Shown here piece after piece: positions 12,501-24,868 of a stretch of 64,000 nt of DNA. How positions within the stretch are numbered: position 1 is the first letter of the stretch; each line of letters opens with the position of its first letter. The notes beneath the pieces were generated by a model. That model saw only the letters and a list, made by a program, of their open reading frames with translations, did no database searches and had not been told where the DNA came from. Source of the stretch: Zonotrichia leucophrys gambelii (taxonomy: Eukaryota; Chordata; Aves; Passeriformes; Passerellidae); the NCBI RefSeq assembly GCF_028769735.1, contig NC_088169.1, forward strand, positions 39,036,729 to 39,100,728, given 5' to 3'. Position numbers and translations under genes: made by a program.

Positions 12501-14639
12501 CACATTGAAATTTCTCATCCAGGTACCAAGTCTGTCTTCATTACTGGAACTGCCCATTATTCCTTTGTTAAAAGTGTTCATGACACAAAAGACAAACCCA
12601 AGTCACACTAAATAAAAAGCAGCAAAATAATTCCTAACAGAGTAAACATGAAGCTGGCAATAAATGTATGGTGCAATCTAATTAATCTGTGTTGTTTTGA
12701 AATATCAATTACTGTAATTGCTCTTCATGGATCCATTAAGATGGTAGGCAATTATAAAGGTTCTTGAACTCCATTATGGGCAGTGAAAGCAGATGTTATT
12801 CAGTATTTCAGATTAAAAGTTAAAAATATGCCATCATGCCGCTTTGAAATATCTGATAACATACTACTTACAAGGGAATATCAGGCTCCACAATAAAAGA
12901 TATATTTTGTCAAACCTCAGAGCAGAGAATGTGACATTATAACACAGAAGACAAGAGAACAGTTAAAATCTCAGGTACACTAATCCTGAGAAGGGAATGT
13001 TCCCTTTTGTTCCCACGTGCTCTTAATTATTGACAGTGGAACAGAACAGTCTCTCCTTACACAGGAAACCTCTTCAGACAGAAGTCATCACTTTTTGCCA
13101 CACAGGCTTACAGTGCTTAAAAAAATACTGCTGTAACTCCCCAGTGGAGAGCAGAGGCTCTAAGAGAATACAAATGACGACTGTGTAATTGAAATGAAGC
13201 TGGTGACTAAATGCAGAGCCTAAATAAAAACCTCAGTTTGGTTTATTGAACATATAGACAGAGTAGAATCATTACTCTGCCATTATGCATCTACTCTCAC
13301 ACAAATAGTGCCATTTAAAAGACTCACCAGGCAGTATTTTATCCTTCCTTAACACTAATGTGGTGTCTTTGAAAAAACAAATATTAAAAGGGATCTGAGC
13401 TATCTCAGTCTGAAGCTAGAGGTTACCTTGAAGATACCTGCAAACCACAAAACCATCCTGTGATGTATTTCTTCATGAAACTCACAGCATTGCATACATT
13501 GTAAATGTAAAAATTGCACAGCCAACTTTGCTACAGGCCCAGTTAGAATCACCATTATTTGGGGCCTCTTGGAATGGAGAACAGGTTCCACTAATCACAT
13601 CACTTAGTGATGCTTACTACAGCATCATCTTTTAATGTTGTTAGAAATGTTTGCCTTATTTTTTAATCTACTATTCTTTCCTATCCTGCTGGCTACTTAG
13701 CACTAATTGTAAAGAAATTCTGACTTTGGTACTACTTGACCTTATTTCAAACGCACTATTACTCCAAACCAAGTCCAGTGCAATGAATATACAGTGCATT
13801 GAAAGTACACATCCTGAATTATGACTTTTGGATTGCTTATTTGGAATACCCAGATATTTCTTTTAATGTGACATCAAGACCATGCAGAACATAGTTGTAA
13901 TGAAGTTCCATGAAAGTATTGACACCTTATGCTTTCACCTACCTATACCATTCAGACCAGATATTAGTAGTCATTATTCAGTCTTAGTCCACAACAGCAA
14001 TCACCATCATTACACATTTCATGCAATGATTTCAAATTTCATGCAACGATTTTTAGTCTTGATTTCATCTTTATTAAGGATAACTACCATTTGACAAATG
14101 AACCAATTAAAACTGCATTTTGTGGGAACAAGGAACCTCTTTTTCTTTTTTCTAATGGGCCAGCCCTGGAATTAATGCTCACTTATTTTTTAATTCTTTT
14201 ATGGAGTAAAGGAGACAGTATCAATGACTTGTCAGATAATGTCAGATAATTGGATTGCAAATGTTTATAGTAAGAAAAGTCTTTTTAAAATCAAAATGCA
14301 GCCAGAGGAAGTGCTGGCTTCATATTCCAAATGAGAGTGACAGACTTTTCTTGAAGATACACCTTCATTCATAAATAAAACAGAAAATTATGACCTCAGT
14401 ATGTGTCTGTATGGAACCCAAATATCAGAATTGTGAATTCTTTTTCCAAAGTTAAAAACAGTGGGCAAAACAGATCCAACCTGGAGAAAATTTTCATTAT
14501 AAGAATAATATAAATATTTAACTATTAGCAATGAATATTTAATATCTGGTAAGAACAAAAAGATCTTTAATTACTCATTTGCGTACTTGGAAACAAAAAA
14601 GCAAACATTAAAACTAAACATATCTTATCCCTTTCCCAT
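9537..14639. other. Presumed ITGBL1 intron, no gene seen
   Basis: About 5 kb without recognised repeats. A pyrimidine tract ending TATCCATAG at about 11,491 resembles a plus-strand splice acceptor, and a 92-codon frame runs through it, but no protein family or matching donor was recognised. A TAAT-rich block at 12,655-12,860 contains a 15-bp palindrome. Confidence 0.5.
14231..14250. repeat. 10-bp tandem duplication
   Basis: GTCAGATAAT occurs twice in tandem. Confidence 0.9.
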
Positions 14640-15035
14640 GTCCAGCTTCACTATTGCACTGAGGAGACTTCTCTCCTTCCCTGCCACAAGAGACACAAGG
14701 GGAAAGGGCAATGGAAGTCCTGGTCAGGTCATCTCTCCCTCCTTCCTCCTCACATTTCTCCCCTGATCCAGTGTGGGTCCTCCATGGGCTTCAGGGGATG
14801 TGTTCTGCCATGGAGCACCTCCTCCTTTTTCTTCTCTCTCACCAGTGCTCACAATGCTGTTCCTCACTCATTGTTTCCCTCTTCCCTGTCCATCATTTTC
14901 CAACCTTTCTTACACTTTCCCAGTGGCACCACTCCCTGTGTGTGAAGGCCTGAGCCATGGTGGGATGCCTGGAGTTGCCTGGAACCAACCTCAAAGAGGC
15001 TGCAAACTCCACCACCACTTTGAGCTCTGCTGCCA
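14640..15035. repeat. Possible degenerate LTR-type interspersed repeat
   Basis: A GC-richer, pyrimidine-rich island within AT-rich intron (blocks such as CCATGGAGCACCTCCTCC and TTTCCCAGTGGCACCACTCC) that loosely resembles a family of avian ERV-derived interspersed repeats. Divergence is too high to fix orientation or ends by eye. The open frames here (14,711-14,953 and 14,773-15,258) look repeat-derived; no protein family was recognised. Confidence 0.35.
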
Positions 15036-16958
15036 GCACAGGAGAAAAAGAGAATGCATATTTTCCCAGTATTTTTGCATTTCAATTTCCTCTTCAGTTT
15101 CAAAGTTTATTTTACATTATTTGGAGTTTATCCTATTTTATAATTTTTTTTACTGCTTTACTACTGAGCTGTGTGTAGATATTCAGATACAGCAGGAACA
15201 CTTCACCTCCTCAAAACTGTTTCTAAATTCAGCCTCCACTGTCTCCAAAGGAATTTAAAAAAGCTGAGTAAAGGTTTACATCATACATGGATTATGTGAT
15301 TTTTTTAATGATTGATGATAGTGCCTTACACTGGAACATTTCTGCCATTATTAAGCAAATATATTCTAGACAAATATCAGTAATATGAAAATTCACCAAA
15401 ACCTAGTCAAAAAAATATGGAGCACAACACATTTAGGATTCTGACAAAAGAGTTTAGAGACTGTAACGTGTTCCCTGTAATATAATGCAGAGTTCATTGC
15501 CTTTAGCACAGCACAATCCTTACTGACATAAAGTTATTCCATGTTAAGATTGTAATCAGGTCCCTGACTGGTTTATTTACTTGCCTCTGGAAGAAAACTG
15601 AAACATTCTGTTGGTTTTTTGAGCCAAGCTTTGCCCTAAATTTAAAATAATAAAAGTGCAGCAATATTGAGATTCTGTGAATGTCTGTGTAAGTAAATTC
15701 CACTCATTTGTTCACAGATATGAATTCTCATAGAGTCACAAGGAAGATAAATGAAAATTAAGATTTACATTTGAAGTTATGATGCCTACAGTCATCCACC
15801 CTAATGATAATTAAATGCTTCAGGAAATATAGGCATGTTAATGCCCAAAGAGAACCTGCTGTATTGGAGGTGATATAGCCTTTTTCTAGCTCATAAAATA
15901 TAGCTGTCAAGAAGTCACCCATCGCTGAGGAAAGAAATTTCTATTTTACAGGATTTTAAGTAGAATAAATCATTACAGCGCTCCATTATCTAAATGATCT
16001 ATTGCTCCACAATCCTTTTGAATTAATCTAGAAGAGATTATGTCGCCTTGCTGATTCAGTTCAATGTGTAACACTCTGAAGACTTTAACACCAAGCTAGA
16101 TGGACAAGATGGAATAATACCCAAAAATGTCACAATATCAAATTTGTGATTAAATGAGTCATTCCCATTGAGAAAGAACCACATTTAGCATCTCAGAAAA
16201 AGCTCTTCAGAAATACAGATACATGTTATATGACAAAGTGACAGTCCATTTATGCAATTCCACATCAGTGGGCACTATTTATAAGGTCATTTAGTCACTT
16301 AGTGTGAGTTATCGTTCACACCTAAAGGAGCCTCAGATCTCATTTAAGATATTACTTACCACTGGCTATGTTTACATGTCCTATTTGCATTGCAGCTAGA
16401 TCTAGCCAGCCCAAACACACCATGTCAAATGTCATAACTGTTTGCTGTAGTGAGAATAACCTTAGGTAGTTACAAGTTAAGCATAGAAAAAAGAAAAACT
16501 GCTGAACAAATCCTGGTAGATCACTTTTCTTTCTACAGAGTACCTGCTTATTAGATCATCCTTGAAAGTCTGTCATCTGAGAAATTATCTATCTGATCTC
16601 AATAGAAACGCATACAGCTTGCATGTTCACTGATGTTCAAGCTCCCTGCCCAGAAGACTGATGATCTCTGCAAGACGCTCCTAAGCTTGACAGTGCTCAA
16701 CATCATGAATGGAATGAGAGGTTTACTCTGAAATTCATGTGACCTACTGTAAATATATTCACTGAGGCGACCCAAGAGTAATTAATATGTGAAGTTTGGT
16801 GTGTAAGACAGTTCTACAGGTGACAGATTTTTGCACAACTTGCTTTGATTTAGGTGCAACTGTTCATCATAACGCTTAACACTTAATTTCAGACCCCTGG
16901 AAAACATGTCTTATTATTACTTAATACATTTGTATTTATATTTGTAATAATATAAATA

Positions 16959-17007
16959 TTGAGCTTTTTTGAGCTTTTGAGCTTTGTCTTTTTGAGCTTT
17001 TTTTTTT
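16959..17007. repeat. GAGCTTTT short tandem cluster
   Basis: Four spaced copies of GAGCTTT with variable T runs, then a nine-T run. Imperfect low-complexity DNA. Confidence 0.75.
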
Positions 17008-20000
17008 CCCTGCATCTTTCTTTGTGGACATTGTCACCAAAAAACCCTTAAGGCTTAGGAAATTATAGAGCCATATTTACACTTCTTACAATTTACCTCT
17101 ATTAACCATTATCAGTTTTGCTGTGTAAATTACTGACAATTATTATAAAATTATGATTATATGTTTATTATTCAATTGCTATTCCTTTGTATCCTTAAAA
17201 AACCTGGACAAATATTTTCTTGACCATAAGATCATGGTGATATCTCCAGACAAAAATCAGTCACCTAGGACTAGTCAATGTGGAAAGCCAATAAAGAAAC
17301 TGACAGCTTCATGTATAAATGACCAAGAGGCCTCTAAGTTGATTACAGCTTGCAGGCATCTGTATTATATGATAATCAAAGATGCATCACATTCCAATTG
17401 CTAAAGGATCAGCTAAGGTCACCCAGAAGTGTCAAAAAATCTTGGAATGTGTGATGTGAAACAAGAAGATAGCTAATACAAATAAAGTTCAGATTGTTCA
17501 GATTAGATATCCCTTTCTTTCTACACCCAGAAGAAGAGGGGAAAAGATCAGCATATTTCTTGCTTATGGTAACAGCTTTTAAGTGTTAAAACATACTGAA
17601 ACTATTAAAACAAAACTATTACTCATTCATCTGGGCACAAGCTCAAAAAAATGATACTAGAGGTAAAAACTTGAATAAAAAGATTCAGAATTCATAACAT
17701 TTGCATGCCAACTCAAATTAAATATCAATCCAATAATGATAAAGTGGGTTAGTAGTCTGTGCTTTTTGGCAAAGGCATGGATTAGGATATTAAATACATT
17801 TTAGTTCACAAATATTAAGTTGCACCTCTAATTAAACAGATAAGCAGAAAACAGAATTCTAGTAAGTAATTACATACCTAGAAATGTCTGCATTTATTAG
17901 TGGTATTTCTGGTTTATATTAAATCCCTTTATCTTCAGAGTTCATTCAAAGCTTAAATGAAACTTTAAAGTGTGGGAGACACTTTGAGCTACTCTTCAGT
18001 TATGCTCCAGTGCATGTTCTGTATAAAAATCTGAACCTTTGTGCAGTGGGGGATAAATACCTTATTTCTCTACATAAAATTAATGTGATTCCTAATGTGT
18101 TGAAGTAGTATTTTCTCTAAGAAAGCACAGTTTCTGAAGGCCATTTCCAACAAAGACTGGGTAAATGGAATAACCTTTGGGTAGCAGAGCATTACTGATA
18201 CACCTAAATATTCTATCCATGGGCATTTTGCCCATAATCCTAAACACAGTTCAAATATCTTTCCTGACTCTCAGCTTGGTTCTCTAACTACAAGGTCGTG
18301 ACAAGAATCACCACCGCAAGCAGGTCACAACCCACAGAGCTTCTGATAGTCCTGGGAATAACATATTTTTCTTCCAGTAAGCACAAATGTGCAGTTAGGT
18401 AAAAGTCTAATTTTTTTCTTCTAAGTTAGAGAGTGTAAGTCTGTCCAGGTCAATTGACCTGGTGACACAGAGGGTCTTCCAACTTAATGCTTTAGTTTGA
18501 CACAGCTTTACTTTATTAAAGGCTGAAGGTCACTGCAAAGGCTAGGTTTAGAAACTGAGCAATCGCTGGTATGAATTCATTATTTCACAGATACATATTC
18601 ATTGTCACTAATAGTGAGTAGCTGGAAAGTGTTCTGCATTTGGCAGTCCCTCCTCCAGCCAGAGAAGCCTCATTTGCCCAGAACATGAGAGGCTGCTGCT
18701 CACACTCACCTTGAGCTCACATCTGGGTATGGATCAATTTTACAGGCAAAATGTGATGGAATGTGTCCTCATGTGATAGCAAACTGAACCAAGTGTACTC
18801 TATTCCAGTATCCCAGCTGGGAAAATTATAGTTTTAGTCCACACACCTTCAGGGGTGTATGGCTCCTATCTATCTTTGGTGCCTGTGAAATAAACATTCA
18901 ACACATGCAAAAGCCACAATGATCAATATCTGGATTATGCATTGGAATATGCAATACATTTTGAATTTTAATGGATCTTGAAATATCTTCTACACTTCAG
19001 TTGTTCACTTTTCATTGCAAAGGTCATGGATTCCAATATGATTAATGCATGAAAAATCTTCTAGTTAGATTCCATCAACATACCTTTCTGTGAGAGCAGC
19101 CCTCTTATTTCGGTATGCATTGAAACAGAATTTCACAAAATTTCTTATGCCAGTGTACATCTCCTTGTTAACTTTACTGGGCTTTCGGTTAAGCATTGAA
19201 AGAGGAAAAAAAGCCACCAAACATTTGAAGAGCTATACACCCGGTCTTGGGTCACTGAGTTATTCCCTCTTCTGCCACAGATCTACTACAGGAGAAATGG
19301 TTGTGTCTGTAGGTGCTGCAGAGAGTAAGCACTAGGGGAGAAAAAAATTCTTTAAAGCAGTTTTCTAGAATGAAAGTAGCAATAATATTTAACACTTAAC
19401 TCTCCATTAAATATTGTAGCTCCCAAAAGAGGAAAAGAAAAACCGTTTCCTCTTCCTCACCCAAAATAAAAGTAAAAATTACTGAGTTAATTGCATCATT
19501 ACATTATTCCATAATTAATTTCATTTTGGAAAAGAAAAACCATTAAGATTGCTTTTCTGAATTAAAGTAAGGAATTCTGACAGACATTTCAAAATAGTAG
19601 GCATGTATGATTTCCATGAATACCCTGAAAAGCAAATGTCTATCACCCATTCTCCTTCCCCTCAAAAAAAAACTGGCAACAAACTTTGAAACTGTTAGTT
19701 ATTTAGTTAATATAAAGAATGCCATCTACCGGCAATAACAATGAGTAGCACTGTTTATGAGTTGCTAGGTGGGGCAAGGTTGCCACTTTCACACACTGCA
19801 AACAAGTCCTAAGGTCATTTCTTTAAAAATAAACCTCTAAATTTGAAAGAACGTGCTATGTTCCAGGTTCCTCTTCAATCTCTGTTCTTAATCATTGCCT
19901 TATGTTTGGAAACAAGTCCCTAGTGGGAAATAACAGACTGGGTTCACAATCCACTCAGAAGGAAGGATGTTTTTGTGAGTGTGGTTCCACAGCCTTACAA

Positions 20001-23000
20001 ACATACACAGCACCACCATAGTTACTAAAAGGACACCTCTCTCAATGAGCAGAAAGACATGTACAGAAATCAAGGGGGTTTTATTAATAAATTAACTCCA
20101 AACACACCATGTTCCTATGGTGGCCTCAGTGAGGCAGAAAATGCTATTAAAAGATTCTTAAGTAAACTGATGAAGGGACCCCACAAGACACCTAGTTTCA
20201 CATTCAATACAAATTGCATTCCTGCAAATTTTCAAAAACATTCATTCCTTAAGTGCTGTCATTTTGAAACATGTAATTAGGCAATGACTAATTTATAGTA
20301 AGTAAAGTAGATACTAATTACTTATTATAGTACCTATGAGAAAGAAAGGTGCACATATTGCACTTTATAAATAATTAGGAGCAGCATGTTTTCAGATACT
20401 CTATCTTTAAAGCAACAACTATGACCCATGACAGGGAAAAAAAACCACAAATCAACAGGAAGACAAACAAAAATCCAAAACAACTAAAAAATCCAAAGTT
20501 TCAGATAACACCAGTAATGGTTACTATCTGATTTTCCCATCCCTCTCTACTTCGATGTCTCAGAGGGACCAGATTCATCAAAGATTATAAGGTTTATGAA
20601 ACAGCAGCTTCTTGAATCTGGTATTTATCTGTTGCTCTGAAAAGCTGAGTAATGTAGGAAAGTTGTTTTGCTTGGTTTTACCCAACATTATGCTTTAAAT
20701 TTTAGAATTGGAGAGCTGAGGTAACAGTAAATTTTACTGAAAGTATAATTTAATCAGAAGCACTTATTTTTTGGGTCATGTCTTTCTTTATTGGCTTTAT
20801 GAAGTGTGATTAAGATGACAAACTAAAAAGAACAAAGACATGGACAAATATCTGACTTCAAGTATGCCATAAAATAATTTTTCTAACAGAACTGACAAAG
20901 CTGTCTCCTGAAAGTATTCTGAGCACTCGACAAATGAAGGTGGCAAGGAAAGGGCAGAGCATTTGAACCCACAGGCCTACTAGAAAAACTTCAGCAGTTC
21001 CTGTAAAAGAAATGCATTAGTGGCACTCAGGAAACAAAATGACATAATGTATTATAGCGATTTCTAGTTCTTTCTTGTGAAACCCTGGCTCAGAAAGAGA
21101 ACCACAAATTCTGGGACAAAGACTTTGACTGGGAAAAACTTTTGTTAGCAATTTTTCAGAATGGAGATTAGCTTTCAGCCTGACTTTTCCTGACTTTGAA
21201 CTGCCTCTGAACTTTGCACAAGTTTTCTCCAAACATAAATTGCAGAAAACAAGTTTACTGTAGTGTTATTGCGCAAGATTTCATATAAATATTTAGACTT
21301 ATATCCCACAAATATTTTAAAGGTATTTAGGCTTTTATTTTTTAATGATACTTTCCACTGTTCACTGATAACTGCAAAAACTTTCAATGAGAGATCAAAA
21401 GCCAATATTTCCCCCAGCTGCACTTCTCTCCATGTTCCTTGCTTCCATTTAAAATATTTAGTCCAGTCTGTAGTCAGATCTCACAATATACAAACATCTC
21501 TAAAAGCATGTAAAAGCAAACAATTCCATATCTCTCTCTCAGGGGGCTCATGCTTTTGTTTCAGTTTTTCTGTGCAAAGCGAGGATACAAATGCTTATAA
21601 AATCACAGGCAACAAAATACATTAAAGCATTTTCCACAAGAAAATGTTCCTGAGTTTTATAAATAGGTATTTGATGGACTTCCAAAACTCTAAAGAACAT
21701 AGTTTTGCAGACATTTTACTTAACAGCAACTTACAACATTTACTTTTTATCAGAAAAAAAGATGCTTTTGCAAGATACTGGGGTTTTTTCCCTCATAAAT
21801 CATATATTGATCACTATGTAGGCTCACACCAAAAAAGCAGACTCTGAAAGTAATATAGGAGAAGTTCAGCTTAAATATCAAATTCAGTTGATTTGAATTC
21901 AGCATTTGCTAAATGTATTAAGTTCTAAAAGTTTGTTTAAAGAAATATGGACTTTTTTCCTTAATGGGAAACCCTACATACTTTAAAAATTAGATTAAAT
22001 TAGTTATTAAATTACCTTTATAGTGTTCTGACCCTTAGAAATACCTGTATCGCTAACGTACCAGTCAGTGCTTCATGCAAAGTTGGCAAACAGCACTTGG
22101 GAATTTAATAAAGCAAAACATAACTATTGATATAAACATGCAAGTCTATTTTTGACTACCAGAAAAATAAAGTTGGCTTAGCTTTTTTTACCTTTCTTCC
22201 AAATAGAATATAAAGAATTTTTTAATCTTTGTCCCTATGTGCTTCAAATACCCTACTGATGTGCAGTTACCATGGGTCATTTTGTAACATAAGTAAATCA
22301 TAGCAAAATACTTGCAGAAAAATAGGGAACTCCTCAAACAAGAAATTATGAAACAGATAAGCAAGTAAGCATTGATTAGGTTAGAACCTTGTCAGGTTTA
22401 AATCAAGTTAAGAAAAAGGGTGGTGTTTCATTTTTCCCACAAAATGTTGGACCTCCAAAATTATTCTATGAAGTCCAGATTTCCTTTCCAAAAAGCAGAT
22501 CCTAGAAAAACATGACATGGTATTCACCAACAGTCTGAATGTTTGCAATTCTTAACTGTTTTTAGCTTAAAAATTGGTTTTATTTGAATTTTCAGGATCT
22601 TTCAGGCATTTTAGGTAAAAATTTTCATAAGCACAAAGTAAGGCAGGAATCAAATTACTCAGTCAGCCTAGGAGCCTATTAATCATTTATCATACTATAC
22701 AAAAACCATTTTGGGTCAGAACTGATCGATTTATTTTACACAAGTTGCTGCCTTGAAGGCACAGAGCAGATAACAGGTTCAGAGTAAGCGGTGGGTCCTT
22801 GACATTGTGTACTGGAAACTCCTTTCTGTCACCTTTTCCTGAAGGCCTCCTAGCTACCACACCAACCTCAGTGCAGAAAGAAATTCAATCTTCATGAGAA
22901 TAACCACAGTATTTGACAGATGTCTCTTTACTCGTGAATTAAATTGGTCTGGGACAGTTCCCTGGCACTGAGGCCAGCTGGCATGGAAGAAATGGCATCT

Positions 23001-24832
23001 GTACTATCAAAGCATCTTCCATGAAGGCAGCCTCATCCAGACTGCCTACTGGGACCAGTCACTATTCCTCATCAATTCCTGAGCTGCTATCAGGAATTTT
23101 TTTGAGAGAATCCTAGCTAGCACAGGGCAAAAGTGGCCCAGTGGCTGCTCTATCAATCCAGCTTCAGACAAGCATGTTTCAGTGCCTTGGGGTGATCCAC
23201 AGAGCTATTTAACTTGCTAGTAAAGATGTCACTGCCAAGGCAGCTCAAAGCACTCTAAAATGACAAGTATTCAGGAAAAGGACTTTTATCTGCATATCAA
23301 CAGCAGAGGCTCCTTGCTCCAGTAGACTTCTATTACCTTTATTTATACTGTAGTAGGACATTACATTTGGGGTAAATAATTTGGTAAATTACAATGATTC
23401 ATAGAACCCAAATGCAGGCATCTAAAGGTTAGCCTGATAGTAATTCTTTTCAGGACAGTAGGATAAATTATGAATTATGACAATTCATATTGTAGTAACA
23501 CAGAAATATAGAAGAAATGGGAAAATAATTTCTGATTTAGAAATACAATCATTCCATCAAAATCAAAGGCTGAAGTATCATATTTTTATGTCTAGTTAAA
23601 TTTAAGATGAACCTCACCCAGAACATTCTTGTGTTTGCAATAGCTAGCATCTATTTACCATGATGACTTGACTCTGTTGTGCACACACAAGTGCATTTCC
23701 AAATGCCAGTTGACTCATGCACTAATATTTCAATATACATACATTTCTTATGGTGATGAGTAAATATTTTGGACAATACAAACAAATCTCAGTTTTTGCT
23801 GCATCGTACAACTTCATGACTATACAGGAGATATTTGTTCTAGTGAACAAGCTGTGAAATCTAATCAGCTCTTGCATAAGCACATGCACACATCTCAATT
23901 GCTTCTTTTTTCCAGCAGAGATTTTTTTGGAATATCTCCTCTTACTGTGATTTAACTAAGAACACTTGATATACCAAAGTCAAGAGAGAAGGTACTTAAA
24001 GGTACTTCCATTTTAAATAGTTATGTCACTTGCACAAATGCAAAATTAACTTGCATCTATGTCTCATGTTGTATGCATTACAAAAGCATTCATTCTTAAA
24101 ATTACCCTTGCACATTGCAATGAATAATTTTTTCGTCAGTGTGAATGATTCCCGTATCTCTGAAAGTACTCAAGAGATTCATAAAGCCTGACTTCTGGTC
24201 AGACACCTCTTTCTGAAGTGAACCAAAATAGGATGACAATTTGGAGCAGCAAAAATCTAAGCTCCTTTAAAAATTATTATAAATTTTAATTGGTTATATC
24301 TTCATTGACTGGAATGCATAGCTTACATTCTACCTCCTTAAAATCAGTTTATTATATAAAAAGCAAATGTATTTCATGTATGTTATTCATCCTTCAGCAG
24401 AAACAAAAGAAACTTCACATCTCTGACTGTCAGGATTTAGTGTTTAATAGCATGCAGTTTCTCTGTCCAGCATTGACAATAATATATTTGTTTTCTAGGC
24501 TCTTACAAGCATATACCATCCATCAGAGGCCTTGATGTGTTGTGGGTCTATCTGCAGCTCACTATCTAATCAAATGAAAGAGACAGAGCAGAATGCAGAT
24601 TTAGAGGAAGTCTAGCATAAATGAGTGTCAGTCCAGTCTTTGATTAGGTAATAGCAATTATGATAATTACAGCAATCCTCTACTGGAAAACATTCTAAAA
24701 TTGCCAGCCTGTAGCAAAGTGTAGCACTTACAAGAATCCACTTATTTCTGAACATTTTTAATCCTAACCATGTTCTTTCAGTTGTAAACAGCATAATTTG
24801 TCTTGCTAATTTAAGACAGATCTACTACAAAT

Positions 24833-24868
24833 ATTAATATATAGGTAAATATAGATTAATATATAGGT
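24833..24868. repeat. 22-bp-period tandem duplication
   Basis: ATTAATATATAGGT occurs at 24,833 and again at 24,855, separated by AAATATAG. Confidence 0.85.
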
